DNA of 64,000 nt, taken from Streptomyces sp. NBC_01235. GTDB taxonomy: Bacteria; Actinomycetota; Actinomycetes; Streptomycetales; Streptomycetaceae. Position 1 is the first letter of the stretch. Every line of letters begins with the position of its first letter. The position numbers and the translations under genes were made by a program. A model generated the notes under the pieces. That model was not told where the DNA came from, made no database searches, and saw only the letters and a program-made list of their open reading frames with translations. The stretch spans positions 5,022,001-5,086,000 of the forward strand of contig NZ_CP108513.1 of assembly GCF_035989285.1 (NCBI RefSeq). The letters run 5' to 3'. Below, one piece after another: positions 18,250 to 27,171 of this stretch.

Positions 18250-19239
18250 TCAGTCCTTGTCTCGCAGCAGCCGGAACTGCAGCACGGTCAGCGCGACGAT
18301 GAGGACGAAGATGACGTAACCGGCGGCCGACGCCATGTCGTAGTTGCCGTTGCCGAACTGTTTGTAGGCGTACAACGTGGCCGACAGGGTGGAGTCCAGC
18401 GGGCCACCGCCGGTCATCACGAACGGTTCGTCGAAGAACTGCAGGTAGCCGATGCCGGTGGTGACGGCGGTCAGCAGCAGGGCGGGACGCAGGAGCGGGA
18501 AGGTGACGCGCCAGAAGCGCTGCCAGGGCCCGGCCCCGTCGAGTTCGGCCGCCTCCATCAGGGACTGGGGCACGGACTGGAGCCCGGCCAGCATGATGAT
18601 CATGACCGTCCCGAGGTTGCGCCACACGGCCATCACGATCATGACGGGCAGGGCGAAGCGGGTGTCGGCCAGCCAGGCCGGGCCGTCGATCCCGAACCAG
18701 CCCAGGACGAGGTTCACCAGTCCCGAGCGCGGTTCCAGGAGCGTCTTCCACACCACGGCGACGGCCACGATGCTGGTGATCACCGGCAGGTAGAAGCCGA
18801 CCCGGAAGACAGCACGGAAGCGTTGGATACCGCGGTCGAGGGCGACCGCCGCGGCGAGCCCGGCGGCCAGCGTCAGAGGCAGGGCCACCAGGACGAACAC
18901 GGCCGTGTTGCGCAGGGCCGTGAAGAACTGATCGTCCTGGAAGAGCCGCACGTAGTTGTCGAAGCTGGTGAACGACACGTTCAGCGGAGTGCGCAGGTCG
19001 GCGCTCTGGGTGTCGGTCAGGCTCATCAGCAGCGACCAGACCACCGGCAGCAGCGTGAACGCCGCGAACAGGGCGAGGAAGGGTGCGGCGAGGATCCAGG
19101 CTGCCCGGGCCTGCCTGCCGCGCGCCGTGCTCCGGAGCACGGAGTGCCGGCGATCGGCACTCCGCTCCGACCCCTCGGTGCTCTGCCTGCTGGTGTCGCC
19201 CCGCCCGGCGGGGAGCGTTTTCGAGGACATGGATGTCAT
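18250..19239 (-). CDS. Carbohydrate ABC transporter permease, MalF/LacF type
   Basis: 329 residues: a long basic N-terminal tail, then about six helices beginning AAWILAAPFLALFAAFTLLP. The EAA loop reads SLMEAAELDGAGPWQRFWRV. It is the partner of the MalG-type permease just downstream (6 bp apart) and follows the binding-protein gene by 34 bp, so the three are certainly one transcription unit. Confidence 0.92.
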   Translation of the reverse strand: MTSMSSKTLPAGRGDTSRQSTEGSERSADRRHSVLRSTARGRQARAAWILAAPFLALFAAFTLLPVVWSLLMSLTDTQSADLRTPLNVSFTSFDNYVRLFQDDQFFTALRNTAVFVLVALPLTLAAGLAAAVALDRGIQRFRAVFRVGFYLPVITSIVAVAVVWKTLLEPRSGLVNLVLGWFGIDGPAWLADTRFALPVMIVMAVWRNLGTVMIIMLAGLQSVPQSLMEAAELDGAGPWQRFWRVTFPLLRPALLLTAVTTGIGYLQFFDEPFVMTGGGPLDSTLSATLYAYKQFGNGNYDMASAAGYVIFVLIVALTVLQFRLLRDKD

Positions 19240-19273
19240 CCGTCCGTACGAGGGGTGCTCATTGCGACGACGC

Positions 19274-20572
19274 TCAGCGTCCGGTGCCGATGCTGGTGGC
19301 CTTGGACTGCAGCGCCTTCTGCACCTCGGCGACGGTGGCCTTGCCGAGGGACAGCTTCTCCAGTTCGGAGTCGATGACGTCGGCGATCTGCTGCCAGGTC
19401 GTGATGGCGGGCGGCGCCTTGCTGACCTCGAGCTGCTTGGCGAACGCCTTCATGTTCTCGTCCTCGCTCAGCTTCCCCTCCGACCACGCGCCGGGCGAAG
19501 CGGGCAGGCTGCCGGTGGCCTTGGCATAGGTCGCGAGGTTGGCGGGCTCGGTCAGGAACTGGGCGAACTTCCATGCGGCGTCGGGGTTCTTGGCATCCTT
19601 GAACACCGCCAGGTCGCTGCCGCCGGCGAACCCGGCGGCCTGCTTGCTGTACGGCACCGGCATGGTCTTCCACGTGCCGTCCAGCTTGGGGGCGTCCTTG
19701 TGGAAGCTGCCGCCGGCCCACGCGCCCTCCTGGTAGGTGGCGATCAGCCCGTCCCGGAAGGCCTGCACGTTGTCCGACCTGTCAGTCGGCGCCAGGCCCT
19801 GCTTCGGAACGCTTGCGTAGTACTCCAGCGCCTTGGCGACCTCGGGCGAGTCGAAGGTGAACTTCCCGGTCTTGGCGTCGTAGATGTCACCGCCCTGCTG
19901 CCACACCATCGGCACCCAGAAGATCCAGGAGTTGAAGCCCATCACCAGCCCGGTGGCGTGGCGCAGCTTGGGGTTCTGCTTGCCGGCGGTGGCCTGGATG
20001 GCCTTGAGGTCCTTCAGGTATCCGGCCCGGTCGCCGGCCGGGGCGCCCTTGATACCGGCCTTCGTGGTGATGTCGGTCCGGTAGTAGATCGCTTGGGTGT
20101 CGGCTATGAACGGGACGCCGTAGGACGTGTCCTTGTACTTGGTGGTGTCCCACTGGCCGGGGTAGAAGTCCGACGACGTGATCGACGTCGGGGAGACCTG
20201 GAAGCCGTTCATGGCGGCCATCTCTGCCATCCAGGTGGTTCCGACCACGGACATGTCCGGGGTGTTGCCGCCGGCGATCGAGGTGGTCAGCTTGTCGTGG
20301 GCGGCGCTCCACGGGACCGCGGTGATCTTGACGTCTGCGTCCGGGTTCTCCTGCTCGAACTTCTTGGCCAGGCTCTCAAGGGATTTGTCGGTGTCACCCA
20401 TGGACCACATGACCACCGTCCCCTTGGCCTTGCCCGCGCCGATCTCGGCGGGCGCATCCTTGCCGGGGCCGGAATCCGCGCTCCGGCCGCAGCCGGTGGC
20501 CACCAGGGCGGCCGTGACGGTGACGCACAGGATCTGGACGGTTCTGGCGGTGTGACGGGTGGTGATACGCAT
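19274..20572 (-). CDS. Sugar ABC transporter substrate-binding lipoprotein
   Basis: 432 residues of the family 1 extracellular solute-binding proteins. The start at 20572 is chosen because AAGGAG lies 8 bp upstream and a signal peptide follows at once (MRITTRHTARTVQILCVTV), ending in the lipobox LVATGC. The mature protein has VVMWSMGDTDKSLESLAKKF and the lobe motif AWKFAQFLTEPANLATYAKA. It captures an oligosaccharide at the cell surface and delivers it to the permease pair downstream. It is the first gene of an operon running SBP, permease, permease, GH3, GH32, GH30, preceded by a 474-bp leader region. Confidence 0.9.
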   Translation of the reverse strand: MRITTRHTARTVQILCVTVTAALVATGCGRSADSGPGKDAPAEIGAGKAKGTVVMWSMGDTDKSLESLAKKFEQENPDADVKITAVPWSAAHDKLTTSIAGGNTPDMSVVGTTWMAEMAAMNGFQVSPTSITSSDFYPGQWDTTKYKDTSYGVPFIADTQAIYYRTDITTKAGIKGAPAGDRAGYLKDLKAIQATAGKQNPKLRHATGLVMGFNSWIFWVPMVWQQGGDIYDAKTGKFTFDSPEVAKALEYYASVPKQGLAPTDRSDNVQAFRDGLIATYQEGAWAGGSFHKDAPKLDGTWKTMPVPYSKQAAGFAGGSDLAVFKDAKNPDAAWKFAQFLTEPANLATYAKATGSLPASPGAWSEGKLSEDENMKAFAKQLEVSKAPPAITTWQQIADVIDSELEKLSLGKATVAEVQKALQSKATSIGTGR

Positions 20573-21046
20573 GGCTCGGCTCCTTGCCGTGAGCGATAAG
20601 GGCGCGGGGGGCAGCGAAGGTTGGGAAGGGGCGGGCGCCCGGACGGGCCGGCCCACGAGTGGAGATCGTCTGTGGTGGCAGCGGCATCGGCGGGCAGCCG
20701 CAGGTCGCGGCTGGAGTGTCCGGCCCGGAGTGGGTAGCGGCCGGGCGGGGTGTGCCAGGTGTGCCGGATCGGGGAGGCGCCGACGGAAAGGGCACCTCGG
20801 CGATGACGCGTGAACACGGTTCCGCGTGGATGGTGGTGAAGCCGGCCGGAAGGTGAACAGGCCGTTCGGGGGCGACGTGTGGAGCGGCTTCAGGCAGAGC
20901 CGGACGACCTACCGGCCTGCCCGAGGGCCGGTTGGGTCGGTTTCATGGCCGGATGGAGTCCGTCCCCGCCTGCGGGGCTGGGCAGGACGGCGGAGACGGA
21001 CGGTTCGGTGAGGCGCTGACATCGTGCGCGTCTCAATGACGCAGCG
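20573..21046 (-). promoter_or_regulatory. 474-bp leader region of the sugar operon
   Basis: No gene with convincing codon bias lies between the LacI-family stop and the binding-protein start. The region is the natural place for the operon promoter. A small interrupted palindrome, GAAC-ACG-GTTC, lies at 20812-20822. No strong LacI-type AACGTT site was found here, in contrast to the secreted GH32 gene. Confidence 0.4.
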
Positions 21047-22054
21047 TCAGTTCGAGCTCGGCTTTAACGTCGAGCCACGGATCACGAGGCTGGTGGGAAT
21101 GATGCACGAGGTGGCGGCCGCAGGCGATCCGCGCACGTGGTCCAGCAGCAGACGCGCCGCCGCCTCGCCCATCTCCCGCATCGGCTGGCGGATGGTGGTC
21201 AGTGCCGGATAGGTGTACGACGCCATCTCGACGTCGTCGAAGCCCACCACGGCGACATCCTGCGGAACCCAAAGACCGGCCTCGTGCAGGGCGGCGAGCA
21301 CGCCGGCCGCCGAGGGGTCGTTGTGTGCGAAGACCGAGTCGAACTCCAGGCCGTCCGCCAGAGCGCCTGCGACCGCGCTCCGGCAGCGTTCGAACTGGAA
21401 GTCGCCGCAGATGATGCTGCGTTGGTCGATCTCGATACCGGCTTCCGCGAAGACATCCACGAAGCCGCCCAGCCGTTCCCGGGTGCAGCCGAACGCATCG
21501 GGGCCGGTCACGACCAGAGGACGACGGCGCCCGATGTCCAGCAGGTGCCGTGCGGCCTGCTCACCCCCCTCCCGGTTGGTGGTGGCCACGTAGGGGAATC
21601 CCGGCCTCTGGAAGCGGTCGTCGATCAGTACGACCGGCAGCCCCGCTTCGTGCAGTTCCGTGATGTATCCCAGGGCCCCCTCGGGCTCGATCACCAGCAG
21701 ACCGTCGAACGACTTGGCGGCGACCTGTAGACCGAGCCTGCGCAGTGACTCCTCACCGCGGTTCCAGGTCAGCATGCGCAGCCCGAAGCCCTCGGCCTCC
21801 AACGTTTCGACGACCGCCTGCACGATGCCGGACCAGGCCCAGGCCAGATCAGGGACCAGCATGCCGATCATCTGTGTGGTGCCGCGTGCGAGACCCACTG
21901 CTCCGGCGCTCGGCACATAGCCGAGCTCCGATATCGCCTTGCGGACCTTCAGGACGGTGTTCTCGTTGATCTCGCCTTTGCCGTTCAGCACTCGCGAGAC
22001 CGTCGTCTTGCTGACGCCGGCCCGTGCGGCCACGTCGGCGATGGTGACTCCCAT
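21047..22054 (-). CDS. LacI-family transcriptional regulator 1
   Basis: 335 residues. The start at 22054 follows GGAGGTGG; the longer frame to 22189 reads through a repeat array and is rejected. The N-terminal helix-turn-helix is MGVTIADVAARAGVSKTTVS, then the hinge RVLNGKGEINENTVLKVRKA. The periplasmic-binding-protein-like effector domain follows (QMIGMLVPDLAWAWSGIVQA; VAVVGFDDVEMASYTYPALT). It probably represses the importer/glycosidase operon immediately downstream on the same strand and is released by a sugar. The inverted repeats upstream of it (22129-22176) are candidate autoregulatory sites. Confidence 0.9.
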   Translation of the reverse strand: MGVTIADVAARAGVSKTTVSRVLNGKGEINENTVLKVRKAISELGYVPSAGAVGLARGTTQMIGMLVPDLAWAWSGIVQAVVETLEAEGFGLRMLTWNRGEESLRRLGLQVAAKSFDGLLVIEPEGALGYITELHEAGLPVVLIDDRFQRPGFPYVATTNREGGEQAARHLLDIGRRRPLVVTGPDAFGCTRERLGGFVDVFAEAGIEIDQRSIICGDFQFERCRSAVAGALADGLEFDSVFAHNDPSAAGVLAALHEAGLWVPQDVAVVGFDDVEMASYTYPALTTIRQPMREMGEAAARLLLDHVRGSPAAATSCIIPTSLVIRGSTLKPSSN

Positions 22055-22128
22055 GCCACCTCCTCTCACTCCACGCAGAGGCGGAAGACGTCCTCCCGCA
22101 CCGAAGGACCGATCGTACAGAGATCGGT

Positions 22129-22176
22129 GGAACCGGTACCGGAAGCGGTGCCGGAACCGGTTTCGGTACCGGTTCC
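22129..22176. promoter_or_regulatory. Operator-like inverted repeats upstream of LacI 1
   Basis: GGAACCGGTACC (22129-22140) is exactly repeated in inverse at 22165-22176 (GGTACCGGTTCC), with the palindrome-like GGAACCGGTTTC between them. The array lies 75-122 bp upstream of the LacI 1 start codon. It could bind a LacI-type dimer or form a hairpin. Confidence 0.55.
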
Positions 22177-22242
22177 GGCAGTGAAGCACCGAGAAGCTCG
22201 ACCCGTCAACACACCGGAAACAACTCGTTCACGGGGAAGTCG

Positions 22243-23286
22243 TCAGCCGTCCTCGGGAGCGGGGAGTTCACCGGAGCCGCGGGCGAGGTAGCGGGTGGGA
22301 AGCACGCGGTGACGGGCGGGGCCGCCCTCGCCGTCGAGTCGGTCGAACAGCAGGGTCGCCGCCTCCCGGCCGATGGCGGCGTGATCCTGGGCGATCACCG
22401 AGATGCCGGGTTCGAGCAGGTCGGCGAGGGGCAGGTCGTCGAAGCCGATCAGCGCCACGCGGCGCTGCAGCTGAAGCTCCTGCAGGGTCATGCGGGCCCC
22501 GATGGTCAGGAGGTTCTGGCCGGAGACGAGTGCCGTGGGCGCGTGGGCGAGGGCCAGAAGTTCGCGGGTGGCCTCCTGGGCGGCTTCCGCGCCGTGCAGG
22601 CCGCGCCTCACGAGAGAGGGGTGCAGGACGCATCCCACCTCGGCGAGCCCCTCCACGAACCCGGCGTGGCGCTCTTCGGCGGTCCAGATCGAGCGGAGAT
22701 CCCCGAGGAAGGCGATGCGCCTGTGACCTGCCTCGTTCAGCCTTTTCACCGCCGCCCGCACGCCCGCGCGGTTCTCCACCGTCACGGTGTCCACCTGCGG
22801 CGCTGTGGTGCGGCGGTCCACGCAGACGACGGGTGTGCCGGCGCGGCGGGCCGCGTCGAGGTCGGTGTCGTTCTGTCCGGTGGGCACCACGATGAGGCCG
22901 TCGACCCGGCGGGCGGTGAAGGTCTTCAGCAGGCCGCGCTCCCGGACCGGGTCCTCGTCGGTGGACCCGGCCAGGAGCAGCAGGCCGCGCTCGGCGGCGG
23001 CGTCCTCCACCGCGCGGTGCAGCGCGGCGGAGAAGGGGTTGGCAGCGTCCTCCAGGACCAGACCGAGGGTATTGGTGCGGCGGTCGGCCCGGCGCAGGCT
23101 GCTGGCCGTCAGATCGTGGCGGTAGCCGAGCAGTTCGGCGGCGCGCGTCACCCGTTCCGCCAGGTCAGGGGTGACGGGCTTGCCGTTGACGACCCGCGAG
23201 ACGGTGGCGATCCCCACCCCGGCCATGGTCGCGACGTCGCGCATGGTCGCCGGTCGCCGACCCGTGTCGTTCTGCTCGCTGGACAA
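22243..23286 (-). CDS. LacI-family transcriptional regulator 2
   Basis: 347 residues, starting with TTG at 23286 behind GGGAG; a Met at residue 15 (MRDVATMAG) is an alternative. The helix-turn-helix is MRDVATMAGVGIATVSRVVN with the hinge PVTPDLAERVTRAAELLGY, then a ligand domain (NTLGLVLEDAANPFSAALHR; VALIGFDDLPLADLLEPG). It is transcribed divergently from the secreted GH32 gene, with 300 bp between them, and an AACGTT-centred site overlaps its start codon. It most likely represses that gene and itself. Confidence 0.9.
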   Translation of the reverse strand: MSSEQNDTGRRPATMRDVATMAGVGIATVSRVVNGKPVTPDLAERVTRAAELLGYRHDLTASSLRRADRRTNTLGLVLEDAANPFSAALHRAVEDAAAERGLLLLAGSTDEDPVRERGLLKTFTARRVDGLIVVPTGQNDTDLDAARRAGTPVVCVDRRTTAPQVDTVTVENRAGVRAAVKRLNEAGHRRIAFLGDLRSIWTAEERHAGFVEGLAEVGCVLHPSLVRRGLHGAEAAQEATRELLALAHAPTALVSGQNLLTIGARMTLQELQLQRRVALIGFDDLPLADLLEPGISVIAQDHAAIGREAATLLFDRLDGEGGPARHRVLPTRYLARGSGELPAPEDG

Positions 23287-23293
23287 CGTTTTC
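23282..23293. promoter_or_regulatory. LacI/GalR-type half-symmetric operator at the LacI 2 start
   Basis: GACAACGTTTTC contains the AACGTT centre of LacI/GalR operators and overlaps the TTG start codon, which suggests autoregulation. Confidence 0.5.
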
Positions 23294-23393
23294 TCCCGGG
23301 GATCAATGGCACTGTGCAGCCGCCCTCATCCTCGCATTCAGGAGTTTTCCCACACAGGGTCTGGACTTCGGCGACCCGTTGCCCGTACGTTCG

Positions 23394-23407
23394 GCGAAAC
23401 GTTTCCA
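23394..23407. promoter_or_regulatory. Perfect LacI/GalR-type operator upstream of the secreted GH32 gene
   Basis: GAAACGTTTC (23396-23405) is a perfect 10-bp palindrome with the classic AACGTT centre, in the divergent region between LacI 2 and the GH32 gene, 182 bp before the GH32 start. It is the best candidate site for LacI 2. Confidence 0.65.
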
Positions 23408-23586
23408 GTCGCTGGCTGGAGCTGCCTGTGCCGTGCTGCCCCCACAGCCGGGCTCGCCCGTGGCCTTGGACCAGGCCACAGCGGAGCCGCCGTCCGTACC
23501 CGCGCCCGACACGCGTCAAGCGCCACTCGTCACGCGTCAGTCCCCCTACGGCCGGGCCGAAGCCCGCACGCCTGCAAGGAGCCGCC

Positions 23587-26136
23587 ATGTCCAGAACCAT
23601 TCGTCCACGCCGCAGACTCCTGGCCGCACTGGCCGTCCTGTCCGGGCTCGGCCTGGTCGCCGCCTCTCCCGCCATGGCCGACACGCTCTACCACGAGCAG
23701 TACCGCCCACAGTTCCACTTCACCCCGGCCCAGAACTGGATGAACGACCCCAACGGCCTCGTCCACTACAAGGGCCAGTACCACCTGTTCTTCCAGTACA
23801 ACCCGTCCGGCAACAGCTGGGGCAACATGTCCTGGGGCCACGCGGTCAGCACCGACCTTGTGCACTGGAAGCAGCTCCCGGTGGCCATCCCCCAGGACGA
23901 CAAGGAGATGATCTTCTCCGGCAGCGTGGTGCTGGACAGGAACAACACCACCGGCTTCGGGACCAGGAAGAACCCGCCGCTCGTCGCCGTCTACACCAGC
24001 GCGCAGAAGGCTTCCGGCAAGCAGCAGCAGGCCCTTGCCTACAGCACCGACGGCGGCACCACCTGGACCAAGTACTACGACAACCCGGTGCTCGACATCG
24101 GCTCGAACAACTTCCGCGACCCCAAGGTCTTCTGGTACGCCCCCACGCAGAGCTGGCTCATGGCAGTCTCCCTCGCCGACCAGCACAAGATCTCCTTCTA
24201 CAGCTCGGCCGACCTCAAGCACTGGACCCACCAGAGCGACTTCGGCCCGGCCGGCGCCACCGGCGGGGTGTGGGAGTGCCCGGACCTGTTCCCGCTCCCG
24301 GTCGACGGCAACACGAAGAAGACGAAGTGGGTCCTTGCGGTCAACCTCAACCCCGGCGGCATCGCGGGCGGCTCCGGTGCCCAGTACTTCGTCGGAGACT
24401 TCGACGGCAAGAAGTTCACCTCCGACGACTCCGGCACGTACACCCCGCCGAGCGGCACCGTCATGCAGGACTTCGAGTCCGGCTCGTTCGGCGACTGGAC
24501 GGCCACCGGTAACGCGTTCGGCAGCGCGCCGGCGACCGGGGCGGTGGACTGGCAGTCACAGGTCACCGGCATCGAGGGCAAGGCCTTCGCCAACAGCTTC
24601 CACGGCGGCGACGCCTCCACCGGCGCCCTGACCTCGCCCGCGTTCACGGTGACCAGCGACTACATCAACTTCAAGGTCGGCGGCGGCAACCACCCGTACG
24701 ACCCCGACGCCGTCCTGGGCGACGAGCCGGCACCCACCGGTGAAACCCTCGCCGACTTCGAGGGCAGCACCTACACCAGCCCCATCGGCGACTGGACCAC
24801 CACCGGCGACGCCTTCGGCACCGGACCGGCCCAGGGCACCCTCCCCACCCAGGGCCAGGTCTCCGGCTACCTCGGCAACGGCCTGGTCAACAGCTTCCTG
24901 AACGGCGACGCCTCCACCGGCACCCTCACCTCGCCGGCCTTCACCATCGACAAGAAATACCTGGACTTCCTCATCGGCGGCGGCTATCACCCCGCGAGCT
25001 CCGACGCACCGACCGCCGTGGAGCTCATCGTGGACGGCAAGGTGGTGCGCTCCGCCACCGGATCCAACGGCGAAGCCCTGAACTGGGCGTCGTGGGACCT
25101 GTCCGACCTGCAGGGCAAGCAGGCCCAGCTCAAGGTCGTGGACGACAACACGGGCGGCTGGGGTCACCTCAACCTCGACCAGGTCGTCCTCTCCGACACC
25201 CAGGCGAAGCCCCCCTCCATCGAGACCGGCGTCAACCTGCTGGTCGACGGCAAGGTCGTCCAGAGCGCCACCGGCGCCGACTCCGAGAACCTCGACTGGG
25301 CCGCCTTCAACACCACCGCCTACAAGGGCGAGAAGGCCCAGATCCAGATCGTGGACGCCAACCCCGGCGGCTGGGGACACGTCCTCGCCGACCAGTTCAC
25401 CGCCGCCGACAAGCCCGCCCTGAACACCACCCAGCGCGCCCACTGGCTCGACTACGGCGCGGACTTCTACGCCGCCAACACATGGAACGACGCACCCAAC
25501 GGCCGCCGCGTCATGGTCGCCTGGATGAACAACTGGAACTACGGGCAGGCCATCCCCACCAGCCCGTGGCGCAGCGCCGACACCTTCCCCCGCCAGCTCT
25601 CCCTGCAGACCGTCAACGGCAAGGTCCAGCTGATCCAGCAGCCGGTCCGCGAACTGACCACCCTGCGCGGCACCGGCACCCGGGTGCCCAGCACGCGCGT
25701 CGCGAACACCACCGTTCCGCTCTCGGTGCACGGCAGCACCCAGGAACTCCAGGCCGACCTCACCGCCGGCACCGCCGACCGCTTCGGCCTGGACGTCCGT
25801 ACCGGCAGCGGGCAGCGCGCCCGCATCGGCTACGACACCGCCACCGGCGAGGTCTACATCGACCGCACCGCCTCCGGTGCGACCGACTTCGACCCCACCT
25901 TCTCCGGCGTCCAGCGCGCCCCCCTCGCGCTCGACGGCGGCCGGCTGAGCCTGCACGTCCTCGTCGACGCCTCCTCCGTCGAGGTCTACGCCCAGAACAC
26001 GCGCGGCGAACAGGTGGCCCTCACCGACCAGATCTTCCCCGACCCCTCCAGCACCGGCGTCGACGCCTTCGCCGAAGGCGGCACCGCCACCCTCGACCAC
26101 ATGCAGGCGTGGCAGCTGAAGTCCATCTGGCCGTGA
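23587..26136 (+). CDS. Secreted GH32 fructan hydrolase (levanase/inulinase type) with nested duplicated modules
   Basis: 849 residues; start at 23587 behind AAGGAG, with a signal peptide (RRRLLAALAVLSGLGLVAAS, cleavage after AMA). The GH32 propeller has D54 in WMNDPNG, D178 in FRDPKV and E230 in WECPDL, and ends with the usual beta-sandwich (residues about 700-849). Between propeller blades, residues ~295-608 hold extra modules: A1 (from 295, DFESGSFGDW), A2 (from 390, DFEGSTYTSPIGDW), B2 (from 479, ELIVDGKVVRSATG) and B1 (from 549, NLLVDGKVVQSATG). Each A part ends in GGG(N/Y)HP and each B part in GGWGH(L/V), so an A-B unit seems inserted inside another. The enzyme degrades extracellular levan or inulin, feeding the importer cluster. 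Confidence 0.92.
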   Translation: MSRTIRPRRRLLAALAVLSGLGLVAASPAMADTLYHEQYRPQFHFTPAQNWMNDPNGLVHYKGQYHLFFQYNPSGNSWGNMSWGHAVSTDLVHWKQLPVAIPQDDKEMIFSGSVVLDRNNTTGFGTRKNPPLVAVYTSAQKASGKQQQALAYSTDGGTTWTKYYDNPVLDIGSNNFRDPKVFWYAPTQSWLMAVSLADQHKISFYSSADLKHWTHQSDFGPAGATGGVWECPDLFPLPVDGNTKKTKWVLAVNLNPGGIAGGSGAQYFVGDFDGKKFTSDDSGTYTPPSGTVMQDFESGSFGDWTATGNAFGSAPATGAVDWQSQVTGIEGKAFANSFHGGDASTGALTSPAFTVTSDYINFKVGGGNHPYDPDAVLGDEPAPTGETLADFEGSTYTSPIGDWTTTGDAFGTGPAQGTLPTQGQVSGYLGNGLVNSFLNGDASTGTLTSPAFTIDKKYLDFLIGGGYHPASSDAPTAVELIVDGKVVRSATGSNGEALNWASWDLSDLQGKQAQLKVVDDNTGGWGHLNLDQVVLSDTQAKPPSIETGVNLLVDGKVVQSATGADSENLDWAAFNTTAYKGEKAQIQIVDANPGGWGHVLADQFTAADKPALNTTQRAHWLDYGADFYAANTWNDAPNGRRVMVAWMNNWNYGQAIPTSPWRSADTFPRQLSLQTVNGKVQLIQQPVRELTTLRGTGTRVPSTRVANTTVPLSVHGSTQELQADLTAGTADRFGLDVRTGSGQRARIGYDTATGEVYIDRTASGATDFDPTFSGVQRAPLALDGGRLSLHVLVDASSVEVYAQNTRGEQVALTDQIFPDPSSTGVDAFAEGGTATLDHMQAWQLKSIWP

Positions 26137-26406
26137 CGAGCCTCGGGTCCGTGCGCCGGACGGCCAGAAGCGGCTTCCGGCGTGCGGCTCTCGGTGAGAC
26201 AGACGCCGCGGAGCCTGAAAGCAATTGCCGCGGGGCCATTGCCTGTTCCACCAACAGACCTTGTCAGGGCCTGCACCTCTTCGCTGCCACGATCAGCTGA
26301 CCCGGCACGACTCGCATCCCTCGCCGTGCGTGAGCCATGCGTGAGCGGACCGTCCAGTACGGGGCGTCATGAGCGGGATCGAGCAAGAAACCTCGCGGCG
26401 CTGACC
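26137..26406. other. Non-coding DNA downstream of the GH32 gene
   Basis: No coding frame is supported. GCGTGAGCCATGCGTGAGCGGAC near 26327-26350 resembles the tail motif (GCGTGAGCGG) seen after tRNA copies, suggesting another decayed attachment region. Confidence 0.4.
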
Positions 26407-26623
26407 ATGGGAACGCGCCGTCACCCAGCGTCCTGCGTGGGAACCCTGGGCGACTCCCCCGGTTCCGTCCCCCTCTCGCACGGCCGCCGTCGGCACGCCC
26501 CCGTCCGCATCGGCGCCCTCGAGACCGACAAGGACCCCGCGGTCGTCCTCCACAACGTCCCCTCCGACCGCCTGCCGGAGTCACGCGCGCCGGCGTCCGC
26601 AACGGATGACCGAAGCCAACGAC
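26407..26623 (+). repeat. 217-bp dispersed repeat, right copy
   Basis: About 95 percent identical to 9577-9793 with no gaps over the first 204 bp. The two copies bracket the carbohydrate locus in the same orientation. Confidence 0.65.
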
Positions 26624-27171
26624 GAGCGGGCAACCCGGAAGGCTCTCTCGACGACGGCCGAAACGCTGGTTCAGCCGACGCCGACAGGCTCCCTGACGTC
26701 TGCGGCTGGGAGCCGCCGATTCCCTCCCACCGAAAGGTGCGGTGGGGGAAGGCGTTGACCAGGCTCCAGGAGATCTTCTCCGTCAGCAACCACTTGGCGC
26801 CGACGCCTCGATAATCTCCGGCAGTCGCCACGGAACTCGTCGCCGTTCGGAGCGAGGTGCTCCGGAGGATCACCCCGGACGACTTCGAGGGCTGGGGCTG
26901 GCCGAGCTCGCACCGCCTCCGTCGTGATCTCAATCGACCACCACTCCGGCAGTGGCCTCGGGTGCGTCTTGGCCTCCCACGGCTGAGCCCGAGCCGCTAG
27001 CCTCTGCTCAGCGGCCTCTACAGGGCTGCGTAGACGGCCGAGGGCGCTCGATCCCTGATAGGGGCGGGGCCTTTGTCGCCCCCAAATGGTCTGCGGTGCT
27101 CACCGCTTCGGTGACCCCAGCTGGCCTCAGCCGACTCCCCCGCCCTCGTTCCCCGTCTGGGTTACGTCCAG
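26624..27171. other. 548 bp without a recognisable gene
   Basis: Short open frames exist on both strands but none combines codon bias, a ribosome site and a motif. It is probably decayed DNA between the sugar locus and the IS256 element. Confidence 0.45.

Noticed and set aside
22309..23586. A 426-codon upstream extension of the secreted GH32 frame
   Set aside because: The extension runs antisense through LacI 2 and the promoter region. The signal peptide and AAGGAG fix the start at 23587.
24556..26100. A 514-codon minus-strand Gly/Val-rich frame opposite the secreted GH32 gene
   Set aside because: Antisense shadow; composition reflects reverse-complemented Ala/Thr codons.
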